64,000 nucleotides of DNA from an uncultured Muribaculaceae bacterium (GCA_910587185.1 CAJULY010000006.1:1-64000); one strand, 5' to 3'. Shown: positions 9,091 to 17,401, counted from the stretch's first letter. Notes: a model not told the origin generated them from the sequence alone. Numbers and translations: made by a program.

Positions 9091-10950
9091 TCAGAATTGA
9101 AGTTTGAAACCTCCCATAGCGGTAAAACCGGGCATCTCATAACCACGGTTGATTGTGTAGCGGGCGTCGGTAATGTTTTCAAGGCGCGTGAACAGAGATA
9201 CGTAATCACACACCTTCCATGTCGCCTTCAGGTTAAGCAGCGCGTAATTCTGATGACGCATGCCTTCAGCCACATACAATCCTCCCGTGCCTTTCAGATC
9301 TGTCGCCAAGTCGAGAAATTTCCAGGGACTCCATTCCAATCCGATATAATACTGGTTTTTGGGAGCGCCCACCAGATTGTCGAGCGATGTGTGGAGGTAA
9401 CTGTATGTCGCCGAGATCCGAAGGTTGTCAAGAGGCCGGCTGTGGGCCGAAACTTCTATGCCCTTGTTAATGAAACGGCCCGTGTTCTGGTTTTTCTGGT
9501 CAACCGTCTGGATCATATTGTCGCCTTTGCTGTAGTAGGCGGTAAGTTCGGCTGTGAAATATCGAGAGAAAGCCTTGGCAACCGATATCTCGTAATTCAT
9601 CATCTTTTCCGGCTCAAGATCGGGATTCGCCATCCTGTAAAGATAGAGTTCACGGAAAGAAGGATTACGGTAGCCCATAGCAAGGTTCCCTTTTACAGTC
9701 CATGCTTTACCGAAATTCATGGCGAAGCCAATCTGTGGAATCCACCGCGTGTCGAACTTGTCGCTGTTAGCCATTCTCAGACCTCCGTTAATATTGATGA
9801 GATTTTCTAAAAACATCTGTGAAAGAGTGAGATATGGCGAGTATTCTTTGATTGTCTTGCGTCCGATGGTGCTCATGGAGCCTTCGGTATGGTTATTTCC
9901 ACCCGACACGGGTATTTCTCCCGAATATGAGTCGAAATCGAAACCGACAGTAGCCGACGCGTTTTCCCAGGGTTTGAAATTCTGATAGAGAATCAGTCCC
10001 AGGCGGTCATCTTTGCTGTGGAAATGGCGGGGATCATCGATGAAATGATTGCCGTAGCTGTAATAGATTCTCCCGGTTCCGGAGGTTGTCCCGTAATTGT
10101 TTGAAATGGTCAGGGCCGCTTCTCCGCGGATTATGTTCTGCCGGTAGATGTCGGTAGATACCGGATTTGACAGAGTAGGGTAGATAGGGTCCTTGCCACG
10201 GAAATTCATGAGAGTGTAATCGAGATAGCCGTGCCATTTGTCGGAAAAATCATACCCTATTTTCGCGTAGCCGTCTGCCTGTTTGAAGTCGAAGTTATCG
10301 ACGGTTCCGTCCGTGCGGTTATAAGAGAGGGAAACGAGAGATGAGAAGAGCCCGAGTCTTATGGTGTTGGTCGCTGATGAAAGCCATGTGTTGTAGGACC
10401 CGTATTGCGACCGTATTGTTGTGCGTACGCCGTTTCCCGGGGCATTCTTTGTAATAACGTTTATGGTTCCGGCCATAGCGTTTGAGCCGTAGAGAACCGA
10501 TCCGGGGCCGCGAAGCACCTCTATGCGCTCGACATATTCCTTGTCGTAGAAATCGGCTATATGGTGGGAATAGATTCCTGCAAACTGAGGCTGCCCGTCA
10601 ACCATCATCAGCACAGCGCTTGCACGGTCGCCGCCAATCCCTCTGAGCTTTATGTGGCCTGATCCTCCGTTGCTGACTCCGAATCCGAAAATACTGCGTT
10701 GTGAAACAAAAAGACTCGGCACCATTCCTGACAAAGCGGACAGTACTTGGGTCTGTCCCGTAGCCTCGAGCTGACTGTTGTCTATGACGGATACGGTATA
10801 TGGCAAGAGCCTTTGAGGAACGGCATTGTTCGTTCCCGTTACCACAATTTCGTCAAGAGTCCTGACGGTATCAATATTTTCGGCTCCTGAAGATTCAAGA
10901 GCCGAAAAAAACGATACAGAAATCAATACGATTGTCGATCTGAATGTCAT
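9091..10950 (-). CDS. TonB-dependent outer-membrane receptor
   Basis: This is a 619-residue receptor with a signal peptide (about 1-23), a TonB-box-like segment (LDEIVVTGTN, about 32), a plug domain (about 45-160, with RGIGGDRASAV and VLRGPGSVLYG) and a 22-strand-type barrel ending in aromatic Phe. It lacks the carboxypeptidase-like N-terminal domain of SusC proteins and so resembles CirA/FepA/BtuB-type importers of small chelates. The ligand cannot be told from sequence. No riboswitch or Fur-like site was recognised upstream, and its neighbours do not identify a substrate. Confidence 0.85.
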   Translation of the reverse strand: MTFRSTIVLISVSFFSALESSGAENIDTVRTLDEIVVTGTNNAVPQRLLPYTVSVIDNSQLEATGQTQVLSALSGMVPSLFVSQRSIFGFGVSNGGSGHIKLRGIGGDRASAVLMMVDGQPQFAGIYSHHIADFYDKEYVERIEVLRGPGSVLYGSNAMAGTINVITKNAPGNGVRTTIRSQYGSYNTWLSSATNTIRLGLFSSLVSLSYNRTDGTVDNFDFKQADGYAKIGYDFSDKWHGYLDYTLMNFRGKDPIYPTLSNPVSTDIYRQNIIRGEAALTISNNYGTTSGTGRIYYSYGNHFIDDPRHFHSKDDRLGLILYQNFKPWENASATVGFDFDSYSGEIPVSGGNNHTEGSMSTIGRKTIKEYSPYLTLSQMFLENLININGGLRMANSDKFDTRWIPQIGFAMNFGKAWTVKGNLAMGYRNPSFRELYLYRMANPDLEPEKMMNYEISVAKAFSRYFTAELTAYYSKGDNMIQTVDQKNQNTGRFINKGIEVSAHSRPLDNLRISATYSYLHTSLDNLVGAPKNQYYIGLEWSPWKFLDLATDLKGTGGLYVAEGMRHQNYALLNLKATWKVCDYVSLFTRLENITDARYTINRGYEMPGFTAMGGFKLQF

Positions 10951-11154
10951 CGTTTATATAGAACTGATTTTAACTTATTTCAAAATGTAATTCAGAACTG
11001 ACGGAAACCTTCGGCTTTACCATTTCGGCAGGATTCCGACCGCTTTCTTCCCTTTTTTCAATCACAATGGAACCCCATTGCTCTTTCAAAAAGGTCGAAA
11101 TCATCTCGAAATAATACTCGAAATGTTAATTTGCAATAAGTTTAAATCAGTTCA

Positions 11155-12138
11155 TTATTTGGCTGATTTAGAGTCAAGATTTACAATAACATATTTCTTT
11201 GTTCCGAGGCCTATTTTTTCGGCATAATCGACAGTGTGTGTGCCATGACGGGTGTTGATGCGTTCGATAAGCGGCGCGCTGTCATCTCCTTCAGCCGAAG
11301 TGTGGTTGAACACCATGTCAAGGCAAGCCTGATCGAGAGCTACGGGGTCAAGCGATGCCAGAATGCCCATATCCTTGAGCATAGGTTTGTCGGGGTGTCC
11401 GTTGCAGTCACAGTCAACCGACATATTGTTCATTACATTGATATAGACGATGCCTTTCTTGCCCTTGAAATAATTGTGGACCGACTGGGCTGCGCCGGCC
11501 ATTGACTCGAGAAAACCGTCCTGCCCGTTTTTTGGCTTGTTGAAAGCTTTGCTTGCATCGGCAAAAAGACCTGCGGTGTGGATGAGTCCTTTTCCGTCGG
11601 CCGAAGCCACACCTATGCTCTGATTCTTTATGACACCTCCGAAACCGCCCATAGCGTGGCCTTTGAAATGTGCAAGGTTGATCATAAAGTCATAATTGGC
11701 AAGATTCTTGCCAACGAGATTGTCGGCGAAATATGTAGTATCCTGCATTGGCAGCGGCATGCTGCCTTCAGCGTCCATAATATCCACAACGGCTATCTTT
11801 CCGTAGCCGCGCTGCTCGATGGCGCGTCGGTGTGATTCAGTGTCCGAACGGTTGCCCTTGTAGGCTGTGTTACATTCAACGATGGTGCCTTTGACTTCTT
11901 TCACAAGCGGAGCGATGAGTTCGGGGCGCAGATGGTTGCTTTCCTCCGATTCTCCCGTGCTTATTTTTACAGCTACATTGCCTTCGGGTTTCACTCCGAG
12001 TGATTTGAAAATATCAAGAAGCGATTCCGGAGTTATTTCTGATGTGAAATAAACCTTAGCCGGTTCCTGAACAGTCTGAGCCATGCCGGATCCAAGCGCC
12101 AGACTTAATGCTAATGCTACAAATGTCTTTCTAATCAT
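11155..12138 (-). CDS. Exported DUF362 protein
   Basis: The protein has 327 residues from the ATG at 12138, which starts a clear signal peptide (MIRKTFVALALSLALGSGMAQ). The open frame runs 34 codons further upstream, but a TAATTTTG promoter element at 12159-12166 lies inside that extension, so I reject the longer form. The mature part is a DUF362 domain: PAKVYFTS at the start, an HFKGHAMGGFGG segment near residue 185 and CDCNGHPDKP near 260. DUF362 proteins are of unknown biochemical function, often linked to iron-sulfur proteins. This one has no ferredoxin clusters and is exported. It sits alone between the TonB receptor and an acetyltransferase. Confidence 0.8.
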   Translation of the reverse strand: MIRKTFVALALSLALGSGMAQTVQEPAKVYFTSEITPESLLDIFKSLGVKPEGNVAVKISTGESEESNHLRPELIAPLVKEVKGTIVECNTAYKGNRSDTESHRRAIEQRGYGKIAVVDIMDAEGSMPLPMQDTTYFADNLVGKNLANYDFMINLAHFKGHAMGGFGGVIKNQSIGVASADGKGLIHTAGLFADASKAFNKPKNGQDGFLESMAGAAQSVHNYFKGKKGIVYINVMNNMSVDCDCNGHPDKPMLKDMGILASLDPVALDQACLDMVFNHTSAEGDDSAPLIERINTRHGTHTVDYAEKIGLGTKKYVIVNLDSKSAK

Positions 12139-12158
12139 TGTCTGTGTTTTTTTGTTTA

Positions 12159-12166
12159 CAAAATTA
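12159..12166 (-). promoter_or_regulatory. -7 element for the DUF362 gene
   Basis: On the minus strand this reads TAATTTTG (TAnnTTTG), 21 bases before the chosen ATG. It decides the start codon in favour of 12138. Confidence 0.5.
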
Positions 12167-12268
12167 TAAAACTCACAATATTCAGGCTTATATAAAATAC
12201 GGTAATGCCTACCAAAATTACCGATACGGCACCGGGTCAATCAAATAAGCTTGCCTGGTGACGACGTA

Positions 12269-12835
12269 TCAACGAGGAATCTTTTTTATCTCGCGGGCAG
12301 GATTTCCGGCTACAAGTGTGAAAGGCGCCACATCTTTGGTCACTACACTTCCGGCGCCGATAACTGCTCCTTCTCCGACTGTAACTCCGGGAAGAATCAC
12401 TACATTAGCGGCGATCCAGACATTATCTTTAATCCTAACAGCTCTGGCACGCATGATCCCTTCGTTGCGTTCATGTGGATCAAGAGAATGAATGATTGTG
12501 CAAATAGTGACATTGGGACCGATAAACACATTGTCGCCGATGGTTACCTCCGCTTCGTCAAGAATGGTCAGATTAAAATTGCCTACAAAATTCTCACCGA
12601 TATGGATATTGAATCCGAAATCGCAGCGGAACGGGGAATGAAGTACGTACTTTTCTCCAATGGAACCGAACAGACCGCGTAGGATTGTCAGGCGTCGTTC
12701 TTTCTGAGAAGGCGGAAGAGAGTTGAGGATGAAACACTGTTCCTCGCATTTCTCAAGTCCTGCGGTGATATTGTCGGTAAAACCGTTAATCCAATTTCCT
12801 GATTTAAGTTGCTCTATGTCCTCAGGTATTTTCAT
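12269..12835 (-). CDS. Sugar O-acetyltransferase (Maa/LacA family)
   Basis: This 188-residue hexapeptide-repeat enzyme transfers acetyl from acetyl-CoA to a sugar hydroxyl in the cytoplasm. The N-terminal helical cap (about 1-60, with the ERRLTILRGLFG segment) is the maltose/galactoside acetyltransferase cap. A left-handed beta-helix follows (IGDNVFIGPNVTI, IKDNVWIAANVVILPGVTVGEGAVIGAGSVVTKD), and the catalytic His lies in TIIHSLD. It is divergent from the AraC-type regulator at 12996, which may control it. Confidence 0.88.
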   Translation of the reverse strand: MKIPEDIEQLKSGNWINGFTDNITAGLEKCEEQCFILNSLPPSQKERRLTILRGLFGSIGEKYVLHSPFRCDFGFNIHIGENFVGNFNLTILDEAEVTIGDNVFIGPNVTICTIIHSLDPHERNEGIMRARAVRIKDNVWIAANVVILPGVTVGEGAVIGAGSVVTKDVAPFTLVAGNPAREIKKIPR

Positions 12836-12982
12836 GAATGTGATGTTTTATCAGATGATTCAAATAGTTTATGCGGCAAAAATACGAAAAAAAGATCAAT
12901 CGAAGTCTATTTGCAGGATTACCAGTTTCGCTGAGTGCTTACCAATTTTAGCATTATGTTGTGAATTATGGAAATAATCGGC

Positions 12983-12990
12983 TAACTTTG
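12983..12990 (+). promoter_or_regulatory. -7 element immediately before the AraC gene
   Basis: TAACTTTG ends only 5 bases before the ATG at 12996, with TTG at 12959-12961 about 21 nt upstream. Transcription would begin at or next to the start codon, so the message is predicted to be leaderless. Confidence 0.6.
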
Positions 12991-12995
12991 CCGAT

Positions 12996-13913
12996 ATGAA
13001 AAAGATTCAGAATAAAGTAACCCTATCTTCGGTTGACGACTATAATAAACTGTTCGGCATCGAGACCCAGCATCCGCTGGTATCTGTCGTGGATCTCAAA
13101 AAGGCAACGAAATCCGTCAATCATATCGTGATGACCTACGGAGTTTATGCGCTTTTCCTTAAGAACGGGACTAATTGTACTTTGAAATACGGGCGCCGCG
13201 AATATGATTATCAGGAGGGAACCATAGTCAGTTTTTCGCCGGGGCAGATTGTCGGAATAGATATGGAAGTCGAGGAGTTTGCTCCCGATGTGATAGGTCT
13301 TCTTTTCCATCCTGACCTTATTTTCGATACTCCGCTCGGTGCCACGATTGACAAATATTCCTTTTTCGATTATTCGCAGATGGAAGCGCTTCATCTGTCG
13401 CAGGAGGAAAGAGAACTTTTTCTCGATTGCCTTGAAAAAATAAAGTGCGAGACTGAACATCCTGTTGACCGCCACTCAGCGAGTCTCATCTCATCAAACA
13501 TTCAGCTGCTCCTTGATTATCTTTATCGTTTCTATGACCGCCAGTTCATAACACGCCATCGCGTAAACTCCGATGTCGTCCGGAAGTTTGAGAAATCCCT
13601 GCAGCATTATTTCGACAGCGAGGAGTGCAAAAGTGGGCTTCCGTCAGTCGCCTATTTTGCCGATCAGGTCAATCTTTCGCCGGGATATTTCGGAGATCTG
13701 GTAAAGAAAGAGACCGGAGTCAATGCCAAAGACTTTATAGCCAACCATATCATCAGGATAGCGAAACATCGTTTACTGTCGTCATCCGATGATGTAGCTA
13801 TCATAGCCTACGATCTCGGATTTCAGTATCCTCAGCATTTTACCCGTCTGTTCAAGCGCATTATCGGGCAAAGCCCTTCGGAATTCAGAAAAACCTCCTT
13901 TGCGAACAACTGA
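12996..13913 (+). CDS. AraC-family transcriptional regulator
   Basis: The 305-residue protein has an N-terminal cupin-like sensing domain (about 1-160, with YGRREYDYQEGTIVSFSPGQ) and a C-terminal pair of helix-turn-helices (about 215-300: SVAYFADQVNLSPGYFGDLV, and AIIAYDLGFQYPQHFTRLFK ending SPSEFRK). This is the classic AraC/XylS layout; the inducer is unknown. It is divergent from the sugar O-acetyltransferase, with 160 bases between them, so that gene is a likely target. The promoter sits directly on the start codon. Confidence 0.9.
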   Translation: MKKIQNKVTLSSVDDYNKLFGIETQHPLVSVVDLKKATKSVNHIVMTYGVYALFLKNGTNCTLKYGRREYDYQEGTIVSFSPGQIVGIDMEVEEFAPDVIGLLFHPDLIFDTPLGATIDKYSFFDYSQMEALHLSQEERELFLDCLEKIKCETEHPVDRHSASLISSNIQLLLDYLYRFYDRQFITRHRVNSDVVRKFEKSLQHYFDSEECKSGLPSVAYFADQVNLSPGYFGDLVKKETGVNAKDFIANHIIRIAKHRLLSSSDDVAIIAYDLGFQYPQHFTRLFKRIIGQSPSEFRKTSFANN

Positions 13914-13938
13914 AATATCATTGTCGCCTAAAAGGGGG

Positions 13939-14092
13939 TCATAGGTTCTCCAGTAGCTCTATTTTACCATTCCTGATTGCGTGGATTGCCTTGCGGATTT
14001 TTTCCTCCGTCTTAGATTGACGGGCGCGTGACAACCGATTTCAGATACACCGTCTGTGTGTCGCTCGAGCACGGATATATTTTGTGTTTCAT
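13939..14092 (-). pseudogene. Remnant of a CatB-related O-acetyltransferase
   Basis: On the minus strand an ATG at 14092 overlaps the GrpB stop (ATGA) and starts MKHKIYPCSSDTQTVYLK, the characteristic beginning of CatB/Vat-type xenobiotic acetyltransferases. It stops after 26 residues. In another frame the sequence then resumes as EEKIRKAIHAIRNGKIELL, like the C-terminal tail of the same family, ending at 13939. The hexapeptide-repeat core of about 150 residues is gone. I read this as an internal deletion with frameshift at the tail of the small-enzyme operon. Confidence 0.5.
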
Positions 14093-14640
14093 TGTTCTAA
14101 GGCTTGTTTTATAGTCCGTCGTACAAATTCGGATTTTGCTTCGGTATATCCGTCGCGGTCATTTTTGTACTTAGGGATTAGCGATAGTTTCAATAATTCA
14201 TATTCTTCAGCTACTTCCGGATGTGCAATCAGATAATCGCGGAAAAGTATTTCATCATTGTCACCGATTCTATGAAAATGGATATGAAAAACTTTGTCGG
14301 CATACCCGGCGGAGGTATATCCTTTGTTGAAACTCATGCGGTTATTGGAAACTGACATACAGATATATCCCGCCGTTTCCATTTTTTCTTTGATTCGCAC
14401 CCAGTCGATATCGGGATTAAACTCGACAAGAATGTCAATTATAGGTTTTGCCTGAATATTCGGAATAGCCGTACTTCCAATATGGTTGATAATCGGACAG
14501 TAATCTTTTAGCAATGCTGAAAGATTAATTATTTCTTCATTCGCCCATTCCGACCAATCAGGATTATATGCAGCCAGCACTATTGGGAAGAGTTCCCATA
14601 GTTCTGCCAGAGTCATATCACTAAGATTCCTTTGGCTCAT
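14089..14640 (-). CDS. GrpB family protein (UPF0157, nucleotidyltransferase fold)
   Basis: The 183-residue protein has the GrpB signature around INHIGSTAIPNIQAKPIIDILV (about residues 48-70) with the GST and DILV acidic motif of a nucleotidyltransferase-like fold, and HIHFHRIG further on. GrpB proteins are cytoplasmic, and their substrate is unknown. The frame opens 15 codons earlier, but the ATG at 14640 overlaps the GNAT stop as ATGA, so translation is coupled and I use it. It is part of the dense minus-strand run of small enzymes. Confidence 0.82.
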   Translation of the reverse strand: MSQRNLSDMTLAELWELFPIVLAAYNPDWSEWANEEIINLSALLKDYCPIINHIGSTAIPNIQAKPIIDILVEFNPDIDWVRIKEKMETAGYICMSVSNNRMSFNKGYTSAGYADKVFHIHFHRIGDNDEILFRDYLIAHPEVAEEYELLKLSLIPKYKNDRDGYTEAKSEFVRRTIKQALEQ

Positions 14641-15143
14641 GGTAATAGTTCCATCTCGATGCAGTTCCATGTTTCGCCCAGACATTCATAGCTCTCGGTA
14701 TCATGCCTTAAAACACTATGGAATCCAGACGCTTCATAGCAATGGATGGCGGACGGATTATTTTCAAAGACACCGAGTGACACTTTCATAGCCCCAAGAG
14801 TTTTAAAAGCATACTTGACTGTCATTGTAACAAGTGCCTTGCCTAACCCGCAGCCACGCCGAGAATCATCGACAATGACAAATCCCAGCCGCTGTTCCGC
14901 CGGGTCGTCTGTCGGAGTACGCAAGGTGATGTACCCGACAATGTCATCGCCATCCACCATTGTAAATGCGCGTGAACGTTGTCCGTCAATGTATCGTTCG
15001 TAATACTCGTTCATATCTTCGGGCATGACAGGATAACGCTCATATCTGTCGGCGCACCATTGCCGCATAAGATATTCGCTTTTAAGCCACGATGTAATCA
15101 CTGCGGCATCCGAAGGTTGATATGGACGTAATGTGAGGCTCAT
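14637..15143 (-). CDS. GNAT family N-acetyltransferase
   Basis: This 168-residue acetyltransferase of the RimI/aminoglycoside type has the acetyl-CoA pyrophosphate loop RRGCGLGKAL (about residues 94-103) and a conserved ENNPSAIHCYEASGF segment (about 125-140). It would acetylate an amine in the cytoplasm; the substrate is not evident. Its ATG overlaps the ancestral stop of the broken tautomerase, and its stop overlaps the GrpB start. Confidence 0.85.
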   Translation of the reverse strand: MSLTLRPYQPSDAAVITSWLKSEYLMRQWCADRYERYPVMPEDMNEYYERYIDGQRSRAFTMVDGDDIVGYITLRTPTDDPAEQRLGFVIVDDSRRGCGLGKALVTMTVKYAFKTLGAMKVSLGVFENNPSAIHCYEASGFHSVLRHDTESYECLGETWNCIEMELLP

Positions 15144-15369
15144 CCTTTGTAGTTGCGTTTAATCTCATCAATGGATTTGCCGCCTATGCCGTCATCGCTT
15201 TAGCGCTTTGCACAGCAAAGAAATTCTCGTCCGGCAGTTCCTTGATTGTAACCGTGAAGAACTGCTCCGGGATATGGGTTATCTCGGAGGCTGTTGCTGT
15301 CAGCCGTTCTATCAGTTGTTTCTTCTGTTCAGAGGTGAGCTGTCCGCTTTCAATCGATATGTATGGCAT
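15140..15369 (-). pseudogene. 4-oxalocrotonate tautomerase homologue disrupted by a 29-bp insertion
   Basis: The N-terminal 50 residues (MPYISIESGQLTSEQKKQLI ... VTIKELPDENF) are a normal tautomerase with catalytic Pro at position 2 after removal of Met. The frame then runs through unrelated codons and stops at 15184 (61 residues). Removing 15191-15219 (29 bases) joins DENF to GIGGKSIDEIKRNYKG and a TGA at 15140-15142, the usual family ending. So a 29-bp insertion shifted the frame. The N-terminal part might still fold, but the C-terminal strand is lost. The ancestral stop overlaps the GNAT ATG. Confidence 0.8.
15191..15219. repeat. 29-bp palindromic insertion in the tautomerase gene
   Basis: The inserted bases contain two small hairpins: CTTTGC-ACA-GCAAAG (its last G lies in the flank) and CGCT-TT-AGCG. 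The boundary is set by the excision that restores the family reading frame exactly; it could shift by a base or two. No longer flanking repeat is visible. Confidence 0.6.
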
Positions 15370-15379
15370 ATTAGTCGTC

Positions 15380-15889
15380 TTAATGTGGAATTTCCTTCAG
15401 TATCTCTGATGGAATTTCAATGTTAAAGGTTTCACAAATTTTTAAAACATCCTTTATGTCATTAACGTCACGCTCATAGCCTAAATGGAATTGTACTTGA
15501 TATTCGGGAGGTATACAAACTACATCTATATCCCCGATTTTCCCTTTTCCTGAGAAAACCTCTCTTGGGTATTCCTGTCCTTCAAATATAAAATTGAGAT
15601 TGGAGCTATATGAAAATATATGTAAATCGATGAGGCGTTCTTTCTTGTCTTTCCAAACGGAATGATCCGAAGTAGTATAGTCCGTTTTTATTTCCTTATA
15701 TTCATTGGCGTATAGTATTTTGAGTGCGCTATCTTTATGGGAAGATTCTATAAATATATCAATATCACTATGTGCCCGGGATTGATAGCCAAGCAACGCA
15801 TCGACTCCCCAGCCTCCATCAATAAACACTTTGATTCCTGCATTCTCAAGCGCAGATATTATTTCAACAGCATCCTCTAATTTTACCAT
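15380..15889 (-). CDS. Nucleotidyltransferase of aminoglycoside/lincosamide-modifying type
   Basis: The 169-residue protein has the nucleotidyltransferase core GGWGVDALLG followed by RAHSDIDIFI (about residues 25-48), in which the D-x-D pair binds metal. This pattern is shared with ANT(2'')-like and Lnu-like drug adenylyltransferases (family knowledge). A second acidic motif is near LIDLHIF (about 85). Whether it modifies an antibiotic is unknown; many chromosomal homologues do not. It lies in the small-enzyme run, 10 bases before the tautomerase. Confidence 0.75.
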   Translation of the reverse strand: MVKLEDAVEIISALENAGIKVFIDGGWGVDALLGYQSRAHSDIDIFIESSHKDSALKILYANEYKEIKTDYTTSDHSVWKDKKERLIDLHIFSYSSNLNFIFEGQEYPREVFSGKGKIGDIDVVCIPPEYQVQFHLGYERDVNDIKDVLKICETFNIEIPSEILKEIPH

Positions 15890-15900
15890 ATACCAACAAA

Positions 15901-16191
15901 TTACAATAAGAAATTTGAAAGAACAGCGTCACAGAACATTGTCGGAGTAAATTCCACAATCTGATAGTCGGCGATGCCGTTGATGTTAAAAGGGTCTTGT
16001 GCGATTATAGCCTCCACCCCCGTGCGATTTTCGGCTTTAATCATAATCACACCTCCAACGCGAGGAGTCTGTGGGCCGGAAGCGATGAAATCACCGGCGG
16101 CATAATGCTCGGCAAGATATTCGCGATGCGCCTGAAGGAAGCGGTCAACCTCGCTCAACGGTTTCTTATACTTTAGAATTGCGATAAACAT
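15901..16191 (-). CDS. YciI family protein
   Basis: The 96-residue protein has the YciI ferredoxin-like fold: MFIAILKYKKPLSEVDRFLQ at the start, a central His (QAHREYL), a GPQTPRVGGVIMI strand and an ending DPFNINGIADYQIVEF. The family is related to DGPF/muconolactone-isomerase folds and has no settled role in bacteria. It starts 3 bases after the DUF3795 stop, consistent with one transcript. Confidence 0.85.
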   Translation of the reverse strand: MFIAILKYKKPLSEVDRFLQAHREYLAEHYAAGDFIASGPQTPRVGGVIMIKAENRTGVEAIIAQDPFNINGIADYQIVEFTPTMFCDAVLSNFLL

Positions 16192-16194
16192 GAT

Positions 16195-16539
16195 TTATTT
16201 CTTTTTAATTGTCTGACATTTACGTTTAGTCATTTCTTCGGCGAAAGCCTGTTCGCCATGCTCGCGGATATAGCGGATGCAAGCCGGGCGGTCTGACCTG
16301 AAAATAAAGGCGAATATCTTTCCGATGAGATTGGAATACGTATTGCACTCATTTACATCCTTGGAGCATTCGGCGCAAGAGTGATAACCATTACCTATAG
16401 CGCAAGACCTTATCTTGCACCACGAAGCCTTTTCGTTATTATGGCAACCGGGGCATTTGTCCGACAGATACTTACGGCATGCGCCGCAGTAAAGGCCGCA
16501 TGCCGCTATGAGTTCTTTGTTTGCTTCGATTGTTTTCAT
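16195..16539 (-). CDS. DUF3795 cysteine-rich protein
   Basis: The 114-residue protein is rich in Cys: CGLYCGACRKYLSDKCPGC near residue 13, CKIRSCAIG near 43 and CAECSKDVNEC near 55, followed by a basic tail. The spacing suggests metal (probably zinc) binding. DUF3795 has no proven function. The frame opens 12 codons earlier, but the ATG at 16539 gives the normal family start just before the first motif. It appears to be the first gene of the minus-strand small-enzyme operon. Confidence 0.78.
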   Translation of the reverse strand: MKTIEANKELIAACGLYCGACRKYLSDKCPGCHNNEKASWCKIRSCAIGNGYHSCAECSKDVNECNTYSNLIGKIFAFIFRSDRPACIRYIREHGEQAFAEEMTKRKCQTIKKK

Positions 16540-16625
16540 GTATGGAGGATTAATTAATATTTTATTAGCTTTCACGTCATGTCGATGATGCCATCCTAAT
16601 CAAAGCATATAGCCTACTCTGTGCA

Positions 16626-17021
16626 TTAATTGGGAAGCTGCACAATTGAAATAGTACCTTCATTCCTGACAGATCCTTTTGATACCACAAAATCGACATT
16701 ATCCTTTCGCACTGCTCCGGAGTTGTTTGCAAGGATGAGGATACTCATGGATGAATCTCCAATAGTGACCATAGACCAATCGCGAGAACTGTAGGGAGGC
16801 AGAAGGCTTAAGTCATCGAAATCGCCCGAAAGCGTGACATGAACATATTGCTGTTCTCCATTGACCGTTACCTCACATTCGTGCTTGATGATATGAACTT
16901 CACCTCCTTGTTCATCCAACTCTATGGCAATTGAAAACAGGTCTGTGTAGGGTTCGTCTTTATCTCCGCACGAAACTAATATAAACGGTAAGATGAATAA
17001 TATGTATCTAAGTAACTTCAT
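16626..17021 (-). CDS. Putative lipoprotein, unknown function
   Basis: This 131-residue protein has a signal peptide ending in a lipobox (FILVSCGDK, Cys at about 18), so it should be lipid-anchored. The mature part looks like a small beta-sandwich (alternating strands, VEVTVNGEQ-like and TISIVQLP at the end), reminiscent of BACON-type domains, but I cannot assign it. It follows the 17030-17401 gene by 8 bases and is probably co-transcribed with it. Confidence 0.65.
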   Translation of the reverse strand: MKLLRYILFILPFILVSCGDKDEPYTDLFSIAIELDEQGGEVHIIKHECEVTVNGEQQYVHVTLSGDFDDLSLLPPYSSRDWSMVTIGDSSMSILILANNSGAVRKDNVDFVVSKGSVRNEGTISIVQLPN

Positions 17022-17029
17022 TTTGCATT

Positions 17030-17401
17030 TTATTTTTTGAATGTGACATCCTTATATCCTCCCAGAAGGAAAGCATTTTCAGGAATTATCCTAACTTTTT
17101 GCATTTGTCCATTAAGCATGAAAGTTAGATAGCAGTTTTCAAAGGTCTTAAATTTCTTAAACCCTGCCGCAATGGTGAATTTACTACTGACAAGAGTAGT
17201 CTTTAGCTCTTTGCATTCATAGGCTTTCCCTGCGTTATGAAACACTACATCTTGAAGGACTGGTGTTGAAGATACTGAATCAACTTCAACAATCACAGTA
17301 GTTTTGTCATTGAAATTATCGAGTGACTTGAACACGGAGGAAGCCGTAGCCATACCAATAATGCCAATTAACAAAAGAATTGAAAAAAAGAATCGTCTCA
17401 T
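17030..17401 (-). CDS. Small exported protein, unknown function
   Basis: This 123-residue protein has a hydrophobic signal peptide (MRRFFFSILLLIGIIGMATA) and a short predicted beta-rich mature domain. It contains two Cys (YECKELK and ENCYLTF), which could form a disulfide. No family was recognised. It precedes a lipoprotein gene on the same strand. Confidence 0.6.
   Translation of the reverse strand: MRRFFFSILLLIGIIGMATASSVFKSLDNFNDKTTVIVEVDSVSSTPVLQDVVFHNAGKAYECKELKTTLVSSKFTIAAGFKKFKTFENCYLTFMLNGQMQKVRIIPENAFLLGGYKDVTFKK

Noticed and set aside
9091..10950. Assignment of the first TonB receptor as a second BtuB
   Set aside because: No cobalamin riboswitch or BtuG homologue is next to it, so the ligand is left open.
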